A stretch of 64,000 bases of DNA from JAVVEH01 sp032251435 (GTDB taxonomy: Bacteria > Verrucomicrobiota > Lentisphaeria > Oligosphaerales > MVZH01): the NCBI GenBank assembly GCA_032251435.1, contig JAVVEH010000009.1, forward strand, positions 42,344 through 106,343. The letters are read 5' to 3'. Positions 1-8,755 of this stretch are shown here, in pieces. Position 1 is the first letter of the stretch. Each line of letters opens with the position of its first letter. Position numbers and translations under genes: made by a program. Below the pieces are notes generated by a model. The model made no database searches and had not been told where the DNA came from. It saw only the letters and a program-made list of their open reading frames with translations.

Positions 1-1336
1 CCAGGAAAATGGTCACAATGTTGATCAACGCGTTCTGAGCGGTGCTGCTCAAGCGTTCGACCACGCCGCACTCTTTCATCAAATTACCGAACATGAGCAT
101 CCCGATCAGGGGAGCGGCGGTCGGCAGTAAAAAGGCGCAGAGCATGGTGATGCCAATGGGAAAAGCGACCTTTTCAAGCTTGGATACGTGACGCAACTGG
201 TGCATTTTAATTTGCCGCTCTTTCTTGGTCGTCAGCAGTTTCATGACCGGCGGCTGAATAATGGGCACCAGCGCCATGTAGGAGTAGGCCGCCACGGCGA
301 TGGCCCCGAGAAGGGCGGGCGACAGCTTGCTGGCCAGGAAGATGGATGTGGGACCATCCGCTCCGCCAATGATACCGATGGACGCGGCGTCTTTAAGGTT
401 GAATTCAATGCCCGGAATATACTGGGTCAGCAACAAGGCGCCGAGCAATGCGGTGAAAATACCAAACTGGGCGGCGGCCCCGAGCAGGGCGGTGACCGGA
501 TTGGCGATCAGAGGACCAAAGTCGGTCATGGCGCCGACCCCCATGAAGATCAGAAGAGGGAAAACGCCGGTGTGGATACCGACATGATAAATCATCCCCA
601 GCGCTCCGTCAGGGCCAGCCATGTCCGCGAGCCAGATATTCGCCAGAATAGCTCCAAAGCCAATCGGAACAAGCAACAGGGGCTCAAATCCTTTGGCGAT
701 GGCTAAGTAGAGCAACAAAATCCCCACCAGAATCATGACCAAATTACCTAGGCCAAGGGTCCACTCCCGCGTGGTTTTTGAATACAGCTCATAAATCCCC
801 GTGCTTTCCCAGAGATTCGTGAGAATATCCTTCATGCTGCCCAATTTAGCGGTGGTTTCGCCCGAAACGGCGGAATCATGATTGAGGAGACGGCGCTTCA
901 TAACCAGCAGGGGTTCGGCGTGTCCCGGCTCGATATGGTCTGCGAGCTTGATATTGACCGCTATAGGCACATAGGTGTCGCCAGCGGTGAAATGGGCCTT
1001 ACTGCGGCCTTTGATGTCCAAAATGAACAGTTGGCGCCCGGGGCGGGCTTCAATGCCTTTTTCCACATTGACGGCATACACCGTGGCCGGTTTTCCCCAC
1101 ACGTAATACACATGCAGGTCGCCATCCGCCTTTTGGACGAGTTGGTACACATCATCCTGTTCGAGGAGTGTGTCTCCAGCCGCTAAATGACGGACCGCTT
1201 CTTCTCCCGTCGTCAGGATTTTATCCGCCGCCGCCGCGTCAGGAGCGGCCCCGAAAGTCCGGGGCGCCCCGCCCAGCAGGCAGACGGAGAACAGACTCAT
1301 CAAGATGAGTGAAATAGATGTTCTCTGGGTGATCAT
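1..1336 (-). CDS. oadB: Na+-translocating decarboxylase beta subunit (3' end beyond window)
   Basis: Membrane subunit of a biotin-dependent decarboxylase that couples decarboxylation of carboxybiotin to Na+ export. I translated 445 codons; the frame runs off the window. The core after residue ~195 has the family motifs TDFGPLIANP (271-280) and GGADGPTSIF (324-333), whose Asp lies in the Na+/proton path, plus several hydrophobic segments. Residues 1-30 look like a signal peptide. Residues ~31-190 are an extra exported domain not found in classical OadB, which begins close to the first membrane helix. It follows oadA by about 30 bases. No strong ribosome site is visible; an in-frame ATG ten codons upstream (1366) is an alternative start. 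Confidence 0.93.
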   Translation of the reverse strand, partial: MITQRTSISLILMSLFSVCLLGGAPRTFGAAPDAAAADKILTTGEEAVRHLAAGDTLLEQDDVYQLVQKADGDLHVYYVWGKPATVYAVNVEKGIEARPGRQLFILDIKGRSKAHFTAGDTYVPIAVNIKLADHIEPGHAEPLLVMKRRLLNHDSAVSGETTAKLGSMKDILTNLWESTGIYELYSKTTREWTLGLGNLVMILVGILLLYLAIAKGFEPLLLVPIGFGAILANIWLADMAGPDGALGMIYHVGIHTGVFPLLIFMGVGAMTDFGPLIANPVTALLGAAAQFGIFTALLGALLLTQYIPGIEFNLKDAASIGIIGGADGPTSIFLASKLSPALLGAIAVAAYSYMALVPIIQPPVMKLLTTKKERQIKMHQLRHVSKLEKVAFPIGITMLCAFLLPTAAPLIGMLMFGNLMKECGVVERLSSTAQNALINIVTIFL

Positions 1337-1369
1337 TGTGTATGGTAACCTATATGGTAGTGACATGGA

Positions 1370-3241
1370 TTAAGCGATTTCCGCCACAGTCTGGCCGGCG
1401 GCCAGCGTGTCACCCTCGGCGACATCGACGCTGGCGACGGTCCCGCTGACGCTGGCCTTGATGGGCTGTTCCATCTTCATGGCTTCGATAATGAACATAT
1501 CATCACCTTCGCTGATGGTGTCGCCTTCATGGACCAGCACCTGAATGACGGTGCCGGGCATCGGTGAGTGCACTGACGTGACAGGGCCGCCCGCGGGCGC
1601 TGCGGGCGCCGCCGCCGCGGGGGCGGCGGCAGGTTGAATGCTTTGCACAGCGCCGCCTGGCGTGACCTGGCAGACATAGGCGCGGCCGTCAACATTCACG
1701 GTGTAAACACCGGTGTCGGCCGCCGCCGCGCCCTTAGTGGCACCCATGTCGGCCAGCATTTTTTCAGCGAAGGCTTTATCACTCTTCAGCAGCGCCGCGG
1801 CTTTCGATTTTTCCTCATCGGCGGCCATGCGGGTCATCAACGGGCTGTTCCCCTTGAGGAATTCAACGCCCTTGGCTTCGCAGGTGGCGACGATAAAGAT
1901 ATTTTCCTCGGTCACGTCCAAGCCGTTTTCTTCCAGCTTTTTGGTGGCAGGAGCGATACCCAGATTCGGATCGCGGTCATTGATGTCGTGAACATCTTCG
2001 GTCGTCGGCTCAAGGCCCAGCTGTTCACTGGCCAGTTTGACAATCTCCGGATCGGGCTTCGAGGGGGTCGCCCCGAAGTAGCCCAAGACCATTTTGCCGT
2101 AGCCGTCCGTCACCTTTTTCCAAGCTCCCTGGGTGACATTGGCGAACGCCTGTTGGAAATAGAACTGGCTGACGGGGGTCACGGATGTTCCGAATCCGCC
2201 GCGTTCAACCACTTCCTGCATGCCTTTGATCACATCATTGTACAGGTGCATGCAATTGTTGTCACGCATCATCTGGGTGTTGGCGGTCAAGGCGCCGCCG
2301 GGCATCGGGGAGAGCACGATCAGCGGATTGGTTTCCTTGGCTTCCTGGCCCATGAAATATTTTTCAAGGCATTCCTTGAATTTTTCTTCAGCCTTGAAAA
2401 TCTTTTCGTACTGGATTTCTTCGCCCTTCATATTGGTGAGCACGTAGTCCGTGCCGCGCAGAATGTGCCACATGGAAAGAATATCCAGATGGGACGTGCC
2501 GCCGGAGACGGGAGCCATGGTCAAGTCGATAATGTCCGCGCCGCCTTCAATCGCGGCCATCATGCAGTTGCCGGCGGTGCCGCCGGTGAAGTGGCTGTGA
2601 AATTCGATGTCGACATCTTTGCCGAGGACCTCACGGGCCATCTTGATGGTCTCATGCACGGTCACGGGTGTGGCTGTCCCCGAGGCGTCTTTGAAGCAGA
2701 CGCTGTCAAAGGGAATATCGGCTTTGATGATATTTTTGAGGGTGTCAATATAGAACTTAGGCGTGTGCGCGTAGTCGTCTTTGATGCCGGGAGGCAGGCC
2801 CATGAGGGTCACGGAAACCTGATGTTTGCCGCCATGCTTTTTGATGCAGCGGCCGGAGTAGTCGAGGTTGCGGACATCATTTAACGCGTCAAAATTACGG
2901 ATCGTGGTGATGCCGTGTTTGACGAACATTTTCGCATGCAGATCAATGATTTCGCGGCACTGGGAGATCAGTCCCACGACATTGGCCCCGCGGGCGAGGC
3001 TTTGTAGATTGACATCCGGGCCGACCACCTTGCGGCAGGCGTCCATCATATCGAAAGCGTTTTCCTGGCAGTAGAAAAACGGGCTTTGAAAACGGGCGCC
3101 ACCAGCCACCTCGAAACTGTCGAGGCCCGCCTCGCAGGCGGCTTCAAGAGCGGGGAGAAAATCCTCCATTTTGACGCGGGCGCCGAGAACGGACTGAAAA
3201 CCATCGCGGAAAGAAAGGTCGAGAACTCTGATCTGCTTCAT
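1370..3241 (-). CDS. oadA: Oxaloacetate decarboxylase alpha subunit / PycB-like, biotinylated
   Basis: Carboxyltransferase subunit that moves CO2 from a 2-oxo acid (oxaloacetate or similar) to biotin. Residues 1-300 form an HMGL-like TIM barrel with R12-D13, the FKDASG segment (K184) and the metal ligands H215/H217 in FHSHF. The central PycB/OadA domain runs to ~500. An Ala/Pro linker (~545-560) leads to a biotinyl domain with EAMKMEQ; K589 is the expected biotin site. The first motif reads DLSFRDGFQS rather than the usual DTTLRDAHQS, so the substrate is not certain: oxaloacetate is likely, another 2-oxo acid or malonyl-type substrate possible. Length (623 aa) is normal. It sits between oadG and oadB. 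Confidence 0.93.
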   Translation of the reverse strand: MKQIRVLDLSFRDGFQSVLGARVKMEDFLPALEAACEAGLDSFEVAGGARFQSPFFYCQENAFDMMDACRKVVGPDVNLQSLARGANVVGLISQCREIIDLHAKMFVKHGITTIRNFDALNDVRNLDYSGRCIKKHGGKHQVSVTLMGLPPGIKDDYAHTPKFYIDTLKNIIKADIPFDSVCFKDASGTATPVTVHETIKMAREVLGKDVDIEFHSHFTGGTAGNCMMAAIEGGADIIDLTMAPVSGGTSHLDILSMWHILRGTDYVLTNMKGEEIQYEKIFKAEEKFKECLEKYFMGQEAKETNPLIVLSPMPGGALTANTQMMRDNNCMHLYNDVIKGMQEVVERGGFGTSVTPVSQFYFQQAFANVTQGAWKKVTDGYGKMVLGYFGATPSKPDPEIVKLASEQLGLEPTTEDVHDINDRDPNLGIAPATKKLEENGLDVTEENIFIVATCEAKGVEFLKGNSPLMTRMAADEEKSKAAALLKSDKAFAEKMLADMGATKGAAAADTGVYTVNVDGRAYVCQVTPGGAVQSIQPAAAPAAAAPAAPAGGPVTSVHSPMPGTVIQVLVHEGDTISEGDDMFIIEAMKMEQPIKASVSGTVASVDVAEGDTLAAGQTVAEIA

Positions 3242-3313
3242 GGGACTACCTTATATGATTGTGTGTGGGAGTTGGCTTATGAGAAATAATATGCGGCGAA
3301 TGAGTGGAAAAGG

Positions 3314-3577
3314 TTAGGTCCGGTCGGCCCGGTAGGCTTGGACCGCGGCGCTGACAGCGGCGGCGACGGTGGACTGATCGGAAGACCCGGCCGCCGGTTT
3401 CGTAGCGGGTGATTTCTTGCGCCGGGGGGCGGGTTTCACGTCGTCGGGCAGTAAGTGGGCGAATTTCGCGGAGATTTTGGCTGACAGCATGACCCAGAAG
3501 ATCATGATGACCAGGAAGGCGAAAACCATTCCCATTCCGACAACCATGAGTTTAAGTCCGTCAACTAAAAGAGACAT
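3314..3577 (-). CDS. oadG: Decarboxylase gamma subunit (OadG family)
   Basis: Small subunit that anchors the alpha subunit to the membrane beta subunit and helps assembly. The 87-residue protein has one N-terminal membrane helix (about residues 10-32, GMGMVFAFLVIMIFWVML) followed by a short basic, Ala/Pro/Lys-rich cytoplasmic tail, the standard OadG plan. It is the first gene of oadG-oadA-oadB. The ~175 bases upstream are AT-rich and must hold the operon promoter, but I could not pick a clear -35/-10 pair. Identification rests on architecture and neighbours, since OadG sequences diverge strongly. Confidence 0.82.
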   Translation of the reverse strand: MSLLVDGLKLMVVGMGMVFAFLVIMIFWVMLSAKISAKFAHLLPDDVKPAPRRKKSPATKPAAGSSDQSTVAAAVSAAVQAYRADRT

Positions 3578-3753
3578 CTGAGAACCCTTTATGTGCTTAT
3601 AGTATGGATCAACAACCGCGTATTGCTGACATGTAAAGCGAATAATTTAGCGTCCGGATTGATTATTTCCACACTATTTCAAGCTGTTGACGCGTTATTT
3701 AGATAATTTTTTATTTTATTGACTGTGTGGAGATTTTGAGGGGGGAAAACAGC

Positions 3754-4789
3754 TCAGAGGATCAGCATGCAGTCGCCGTAGGAATAAAAGCGCATGTTTT
3801 CCGCCACCGCCCGGCGGTAGGCGGCCATGACGTTCTCAGCGCTGCTGAAGGTGCTGACCAACATCAGCAGGGTGGATTTGGGCAGATGAAAGTTGGTTAA
3901 CAGGCCATCGACGGCGCGCGGCCGCATGGGTGGATACATGAACAGGCGGGTGCGCCCGTTTTGGGGAACAACGGCGCTGGTTTTTTCGTCCCAGCAGCTC
4001 TCCAAAGACGCGTACCGACGTGGTGCCGACGGCGACGACCCGGCCGCCCCTTTCCCGCGTGTCGTTGACCAACTCCGCGGTCTCCGCGCTCAGGTCGAAG
4101 CGTTCTTCATGCATGACGTGTTGGCTGATGTCATCCACTTTCACGGGTTGGAAGGTGCCGGGCCCGACATGCAGGGTGACGGCGCCTTGGCGGACACCTT
4201 GAGCGGCCAGGGCTTCCATAATTTCCGGCGTGAAATGCAGCCCGGCGGTGGGAGCGGCGATGGCGCCCGGGGTTTCGGCGTAAACAGTCTGGTAGCGTTC
4301 GGCGTCCGCGTCACCGCATTCACGGTCGATATAGGGGGGCAGGGGAATGTTTCCCGCGGCCCGCATCGCGGCTTCCGCGGTGATTCCCGTGAAGGTGATG
4401 TCGAAGGTGCCATCGCCGCGGCGTGTCTGGACGCTGACCGCTCCTTGAGCGCCGCTCAGGTGAACTGTTTCACCGGGGCGCATGCGCCGCCCCGGTTTCA
4501 TCATGCATTGCCAGGCACCGTCCGCCAGGGGTTCCAGCAGCAGAATTTCGACATGTCCTCCCGTGGGTCGTTCGCCATGCAAGCGGGCGGGAATGACCTT
4601 GGTGTTATTGACGATAAGGCAGTCACCTTCCCGTAAAAACCGGCCGATATCACTGAATCTGTGAAAGGCGTAGTGTCCGGTTTGCCGGTCAAACAGCATC
4701 ATTCGGGATTCATGCCGCCGCCGGGCGGGATGCTGGGCGATCAAGCCGGGTGGCAGATCATAATCAAACTCAGATAGATTCACAGTCAT
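3754..4789 (-). pseudogene. queA: S-adenosylmethionine:tRNA ribosyltransferase-isomerase, frameshifted
   Basis: QueA makes epoxyqueuosine in tRNA from preQ1-tRNA and SAM. The N-terminal ~265 residues are intact, including APTAGLHFTPE and VVAVGTTSVR. Just after GTTSVRV the reading frame shifts; the true C-terminus (ESCWDEKTS..., VDGLLTNFHLPKSTLLMLVS, ending FYSYGDCMLIL) is in another frame. Removing one A from the AAA run at 4004-4006 restores a continuous normal-length QueA. The rest of the sequence shows no decay, so this is either a very recent mutation or a consensus error. It overlaps the upstream flavoprotein gene by ATGA, so the two are translationally coupled. Confidence 0.9.
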
Positions 4790-6051
4790 TCCTTAAGGTG
4801 AAAGGGGGCTAAACCCATGGCCACACCGGCCAGGTATCCCGTAGTCCAGGCGGCCTGTAAATTAAACCCGCCGGTGAGTCCGTCGATATCCAGCAACTCA
4901 CCGGCGATATGCAAGCCGGGGTGGATTTTACTTTCCATGGTTTTAAAATTGACTTCGCTGAGAGTCACGCCGCCGGCGGTCACCATCTCCTCCCGACTGG
5001 GGGCTTTTCCTTGGATTGAGGAGGGACAGGCGGTCAATACCGCGACAAGCGCCTGCCGTTGTCCCCCGGACAGACGGGACCATGGCAGGTCAGGGTGAAT
5101 ACCCGCGCGCGCCGCCAGCCCTTTCCATAATCTGGAAGGCAGGTTGAAAAGCGGGGAGTTGCGCACTTTTCCAGCGCCTTTCGTCTGGCTTGTCCGTTGC
5201 AGGAACTGATCGACTTCGGTGGATTTGAGAGCGGGACAGTAGTTGATCCGCAGTGGTGTCTTATATCCCCGCGCCTGGAGTGTTTTCGCCGCCAGTGATG
5301 AGAGTTTCAGGGCGGCCGGTCCGGTGATTCCCCACTGCGTGAACAGCATAGGCCCGCGGCTGGAAACCTTTAAGTCGGGCAGCGACAAGTCACAATCCGG
5401 AACGGCCAGGCCGGCGAGATGATGAAAGGCGCCGTCTTCAGTTTTTAAACCAAATAGAGCCGGCGCGGGGAGGGTGACCGTGTGATCCAGGCGGCGGACT
5501 AAGGCGTAGGCCTTTGGCGCTCCGCCTCCCAACGCCAGCAGGACTTTGTCAAACCGCCAGGCCCGCGCCGTTCCCGTGCGGACATCAAACCCTCCGTCCG
5601 GCGACGGCCGCAGCTCTGTCACCTCCACGGCCGTATCAATCCGGACACCCGCTTTATCCGCCTCGGCCAGCAGGCAGTTGACAATCTCCGCGGCGGTGTC
5701 ACTGGCCGGGAACACACGGCCGTCCCGTTCGGTTTTGAGAGGGACTCCCCGGGTTTCAAACCAAGTGACCGTCTCGGCGGGGCCGAACGCGCGCATGGGA
5801 CCGAGAAGTTCCCGCGCCCCGCGTGGGTAGTTTTGGCAGAAATCGTTAACCGACTGGCAGTGATGGGTGAGATTACACCGTCCTCCGCCGGCGATCCGCG
5901 CCTTGCGCAGACAGGCGCCGCCCGCTTCAAAGAGCCGGATCGTCACCGGAACCTCCGCGGATTCCGCGCAGGCGACAGCCCCGAACACGCCGGCGGCACC
6001 GCCCCCGATCACGGCGATATCCAGCCGTTTGTTTTTCCGCATGGTGGTCAT
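4786..6051 (-). CDS. HI0933-family NAD(P)/FAD-dependent flavoprotein
   Basis: Flavoprotein of the HI0933/BaiN family (often annotated as aminoacetone oxidase-like); the physiological substrate is generally unknown. The N-terminal dinucleotide-binding motif is IAVIGGGAAGVFGA (residues ~13-26). A family motif GGRCNLTH follows at ~56-63, and the C-terminal signature ELLDIDGLTGGFNLQAAWTT closes the FAD site. Length (421 aa) is normal. It is the first gene of a pair with queA, overlapping by four bases. The start used has a modest GGA upstream; ATG three codons later is also possible. Confidence 0.88.
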   Translation of the reverse strand: MTTMRKNKRLDIAVIGGGAAGVFGAVACAESAEVPVTIRLFEAGGACLRKARIAGGGRCNLTHHCQSVNDFCQNYPRGARELLGPMRAFGPAETVTWFETRGVPLKTERDGRVFPASDTAAEIVNCLLAEADKAGVRIDTAVEVTELRPSPDGGFDVRTGTARAWRFDKVLLALGGGAPKAYALVRRLDHTVTLPAPALFGLKTEDGAFHHLAGLAVPDCDLSLPDLKVSSRGPMLFTQWGITGPAALKLSSLAAKTLQARGYKTPLRINYCPALKSTEVDQFLQRTSQTKGAGKVRNSPLFNLPSRLWKGLAARAGIHPDLPWSRLSGGQRQALVAVLTACPSSIQGKAPSREEMVTAGGVTLSEVNFKTMESKIHPGLHIAGELLDIDGLTGGFNLQAAWTTGYLAGVAMGLAPFHLKE

Positions 6052-6098
6052 GTCTTGTCCGGCATTGAACCGGAGAGCCTTTCAACGGATGCTGACAC

Positions 6099-6127
6099 AA
6101 AAAAAGGTAATATACTTCACCTTTTTT
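6099..6127. repeat. A/T-rich inverted repeat between divergent genes
   Basis: AAAAAAAGGT and ACCTTTTTT flank a ten-base spacer in the gap between the flavoprotein gene and ackA, which diverge. A terminator here would serve neither gene, so an operator or an insulating hairpin is more likely. No binding family is recognised. Confidence 0.35.
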
Positions 6128-6269
6128 CCGGGTGTTTGTCAAACAATATATTTTTATCTTTATTGAGCGTGGACAGGTGGTCAAATTCAGGTGGTGATTA
6201 TATATTAAGCCGACATCTTTTCGCATGCGGAACGGCATCATCATCACGTTGAAAATAAGGAAAAATGTA

Positions 6270-7466
6270 GTGAAAATCCTCGTTGTGAACGCGGGCAGTT
6301 CATCCGTTAAATTTACTGTTTACCAGATGGAGACGGAGACGGTTCTAGCCAAGGGATTGGTTGAACGAATCGGGCTCAAAGAGCCGAATTTTGTCTATGA
6401 GCGTCCGGGTCATGACAAAGAGGAGAAAGTTGTCGCGGTCGCCAATCACACGGACGCGTTGAAAGCGATTTGTGAGAAATTGGTTGACACCGATCATGGC
6501 GGTGTCCTGGAGTCGTTATCTGATATTGACGCCATTGGCCACCGGGTGGTGCACGGCGGTGAAAAATTCAGTGAACCGGTTTTGATTGATAGCGATGTGA
6601 AAAACACGATCCGCCTGTGCGCCAATTTAGCGCCGCTGCACAATCCTCCGAATCTTGATGGGATTGAGGCGTGCGAGAAAGCCTTTCCCGGAACTCAGAA
6701 TGTGGCGGTTTTTGACACGGCTTTTCACCAAACCATGCCTCCGGAGGCGTTCATGTACGCCATTCCCCGTGAATTGTATGAAGACCATGGCATCCGCAAA
6801 TATGGGTTTCACGGCACCTCGCATAAATTTGTCACCAACGCGGCGGCCGATTATCTGGGCAAGCCTGTGGACGAATTAAAGTTGATCAGTTGCCACTTGG
6901 GCAATGGGTCCAGTATCGCCGCGGTGAAATACGGGAAAGTCATTGACACCAGCATGGGGATGACCCCCCTGTGCGGACTGGTTATGGGAACCCGTTCCGG
7001 TGATATTGATCCGGCGATTATTTTCTACCTCAAGAAAAAAGGGTACGCGGCGGGTGAGATTGACAGTATTTTGAACAAAAAAAGCGGCTTGCTCGGGGTT
7101 GGCGGAATCAAAAGTGGTGATATGCGGGATATTGTCGACGCCGCCGCCAACGGGGTCGAGACCGCGCGGATCGCGTTGGATCTGTGGGCGCACCGGCTGG
7201 CCTTTTACGTGGGCGGATATTATACCTTGCTGTCCGGTGCTGACGCGGTGATCATCACCGGGGGCATCGGCGAAAACAGTGTTCCGGCCCGGGCGGCCTT
7301 TCTGTCCCGCTTGAGTGGTATCGGCTGTCATATGGACCGGGCGGCGATCCAAATCACCAAAAAGGCGGTGACTCTGTCCACCCCTGACAGTGAGTTGCGG
7401 GCGATTGTTTTGCCGACGGATGAGGAGTTGATGATCGGTCGTGAGACGGCGTTGCTGCTGAAGTGA
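6270..7466 (+). CDS. ackA: Acetate kinase
   Basis: Converts acetyl phosphate and ADP to acetate and ATP, the substrate-level ATP step of acetate fermentation. The family motifs are present: NAGSSSVKF at the N-terminus, VVHGGEKF, FDTAFHQTMP, YGFHGTSHKFV, CHLGNGSSIAAV, and GTRSGDIDP. I start at GTG 6270 (VKILVVNAGSSS) because AAGGA lies just upstream and the family begins there; the open frame extends 15 codons further without similarity. The product is 398 residues, the usual length. pta follows 68 bases downstream on the same strand, with a terminator after it, so the two form one fermentation operon. Confidence 0.97.
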   Translation: MKILVVNAGSSSVKFTVYQMETETVLAKGLVERIGLKEPNFVYERPGHDKEEKVVAVANHTDALKAICEKLVDTDHGGVLESLSDIDAIGHRVVHGGEKFSEPVLIDSDVKNTIRLCANLAPLHNPPNLDGIEACEKAFPGTQNVAVFDTAFHQTMPPEAFMYAIPRELYEDHGIRKYGFHGTSHKFVTNAAADYLGKPVDELKLISCHLGNGSSIAAVKYGKVIDTSMGMTPLCGLVMGTRSGDIDPAIIFYLKKKGYAAGEIDSILNKKSGLLGVGGIKSGDMRDIVDAAANGVETARIALDLWAHRLAFYVGGYYTLLSGADAVIITGGIGENSVPARAAFLSRLSGIGCHMDRAAIQITKKAVTLSTPDSELRAIVLPTDEELMIGRETALLLK

Positions 7467-7534
7467 TGACTGAAGAGATGATCAGAGTGTGAATTTGGGC
7501 CGGTTGAGCCCGCGAAAGACGCGAAGAGAAAACA

Positions 7535-8551
7535 ATGAATTTATTAGACAAGTTACTGAAGAAAACCGCGGCGGGCCATAAACGAATTGTGCTTCCGGAG
7601 GGACAGGATCCCCGGGTTCAAGAAGCCGCCGTGAAAATCGCCGCGCGGAATATCGCCGCCGTGACCGTTCTCGCCACCCCGGAAGAACTCGCCGCGGCTG
7701 GCCACGCATGGGACGCGGCGAAAGCCGCTGAGCTGGGGATTGAGGTCATCAATTATCTGGACACGCCGTTGGCGGGTGAACTGGCTGAATTGTTCGCTGA
7801 GATTCGCGCCCACAAAGGCGTGACCTTGGAACAGGCGAAGAAAATGGTGACCAGCCGCCTTTATTTTGGCAATCTCATGGTCCGCAAAGGCCTTGTTGAC
7901 GGTCTTGTGGCGGGTAGTATCGCCTCGACACCGGATATGCTGCGCGCGGCTTTCCATTGTATCGGAACGGCGCCCGGCATCAAAATCGGCAGCAGTTGCT
8001 TTGTGATGGATTTGGCGGCGGAGGCGCCGAACGGTGAGGATGTTCTCATTTACGCCGACTGCGGTGTGAATATCAATCCCACGGCGGAGGAGCTGGTGGA
8101 CATCGCCATCGCTTCGGCCAACACGCATAAAGCGCTGGTGGGCGGGCGGCAATACATCGCCTTCTTATCGTTTTCGACCATGGGCAGCGCCAAGCATGAG
8201 CTGGTGGAAAAAATGGCCCGCGCCACGGCGCTCACAAAGGCGCGGATCGCGGCGGAGGGGTTGCCGTTCATCGCCGATGGTGAAATGCAGGCGGACGCGG
8301 CCATTGTCCCGGCGGTCGGGGCTGGTAAAGCCCCGGGCAGTCCGGTGGCTGGAAAGGCCAATGTCCTGATATTCCCCGATTTGCAAGCGGGGAATATTTG
8401 CTACAAGATCACCGAGCGACTGGGCGGCGCCTTGGCTTACGGTCCGATCCTGCAGGGACTGGGCGCGCCGCTCAATGACTTATCCCGCGGGTGCAGCGCT
8501 GATGATATTGTCGGCGTGGCCGCCATTACCGTCTGTCAGGCGATTGGCTGA
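7535..8551 (+). CDS. pta: Phosphate acetyltransferase (short form)
   Basis: Interconverts acetyl-CoA and acetyl phosphate, feeding acetate kinase. The 338-residue protein is a single PTA_PTB domain, the short form without the N-terminal regulatory DRTGG region. Recognisable segments are RIVLPEGQDPRV (18-29), GLVDGLVAGSIASTPDMLRA, and the C-terminal QGLGAPLNDLSRGCSADDIV phosphate/CoA-site signature. It is cotranscribed with ackA and followed by a clear terminator. The short-form architecture excludes phosphate butyryltransferase less firmly than the long form, but the ackA neighbour and the C-terminal motif favour Pta. Confidence 0.96.
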   Translation: MNLLDKLLKKTAAGHKRIVLPEGQDPRVQEAAVKIAARNIAAVTVLATPEELAAAGHAWDAAKAAELGIEVINYLDTPLAGELAELFAEIRAHKGVTLEQAKKMVTSRLYFGNLMVRKGLVDGLVAGSIASTPDMLRAAFHCIGTAPGIKIGSSCFVMDLAAEAPNGEDVLIYADCGVNINPTAEELVDIAIASANTHKALVGGRQYIAFLSFSTMGSAKHELVEKMARATALTKARIAAEGLPFIADGEMQADAAIVPAVGAGKAPGSPVAGKANVLIFPDLQAGNICYKITERLGGALAYGPILQGLGAPLNDLSRGCSADDIVGVAAITVCQAIG

Positions 8552-8568
8552 GCCGTTCTGTTTCGCCG

Positions 8569-8600
8569 AGGCGCGTTTCCAGCGGGAGCGCGCCTTTTTT
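8569..8600 (+). terminator. Rho-independent terminator of ackA-pta
   Basis: Perfect 7-bp stem AGGCGCG/CGCGCCT with a 13-base loop, followed directly by a T tract, 18 bases after the pta stop codon. Confidence 0.85.
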
Positions 8601-8755
8601 ATGTTCCATTCAATGAACACTCGCTTGTTTGAGTGGTCGAAAGCATGTCAGGGACGAGGTGTTTGTTGTCTAAGTGTCTGTCACGTAAACCGGCCCGGTG
8701 TCGAACGGGGAGAAACCTGTCATCCGGGCATGGGCATGAGCGATCAAGTTGATGT

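Noticed and set aside
188..1186. Plus-strand open frames at the window start
   Set aside because: The minus strand reads through as OadB with diagnostic motifs over the whole stretch.
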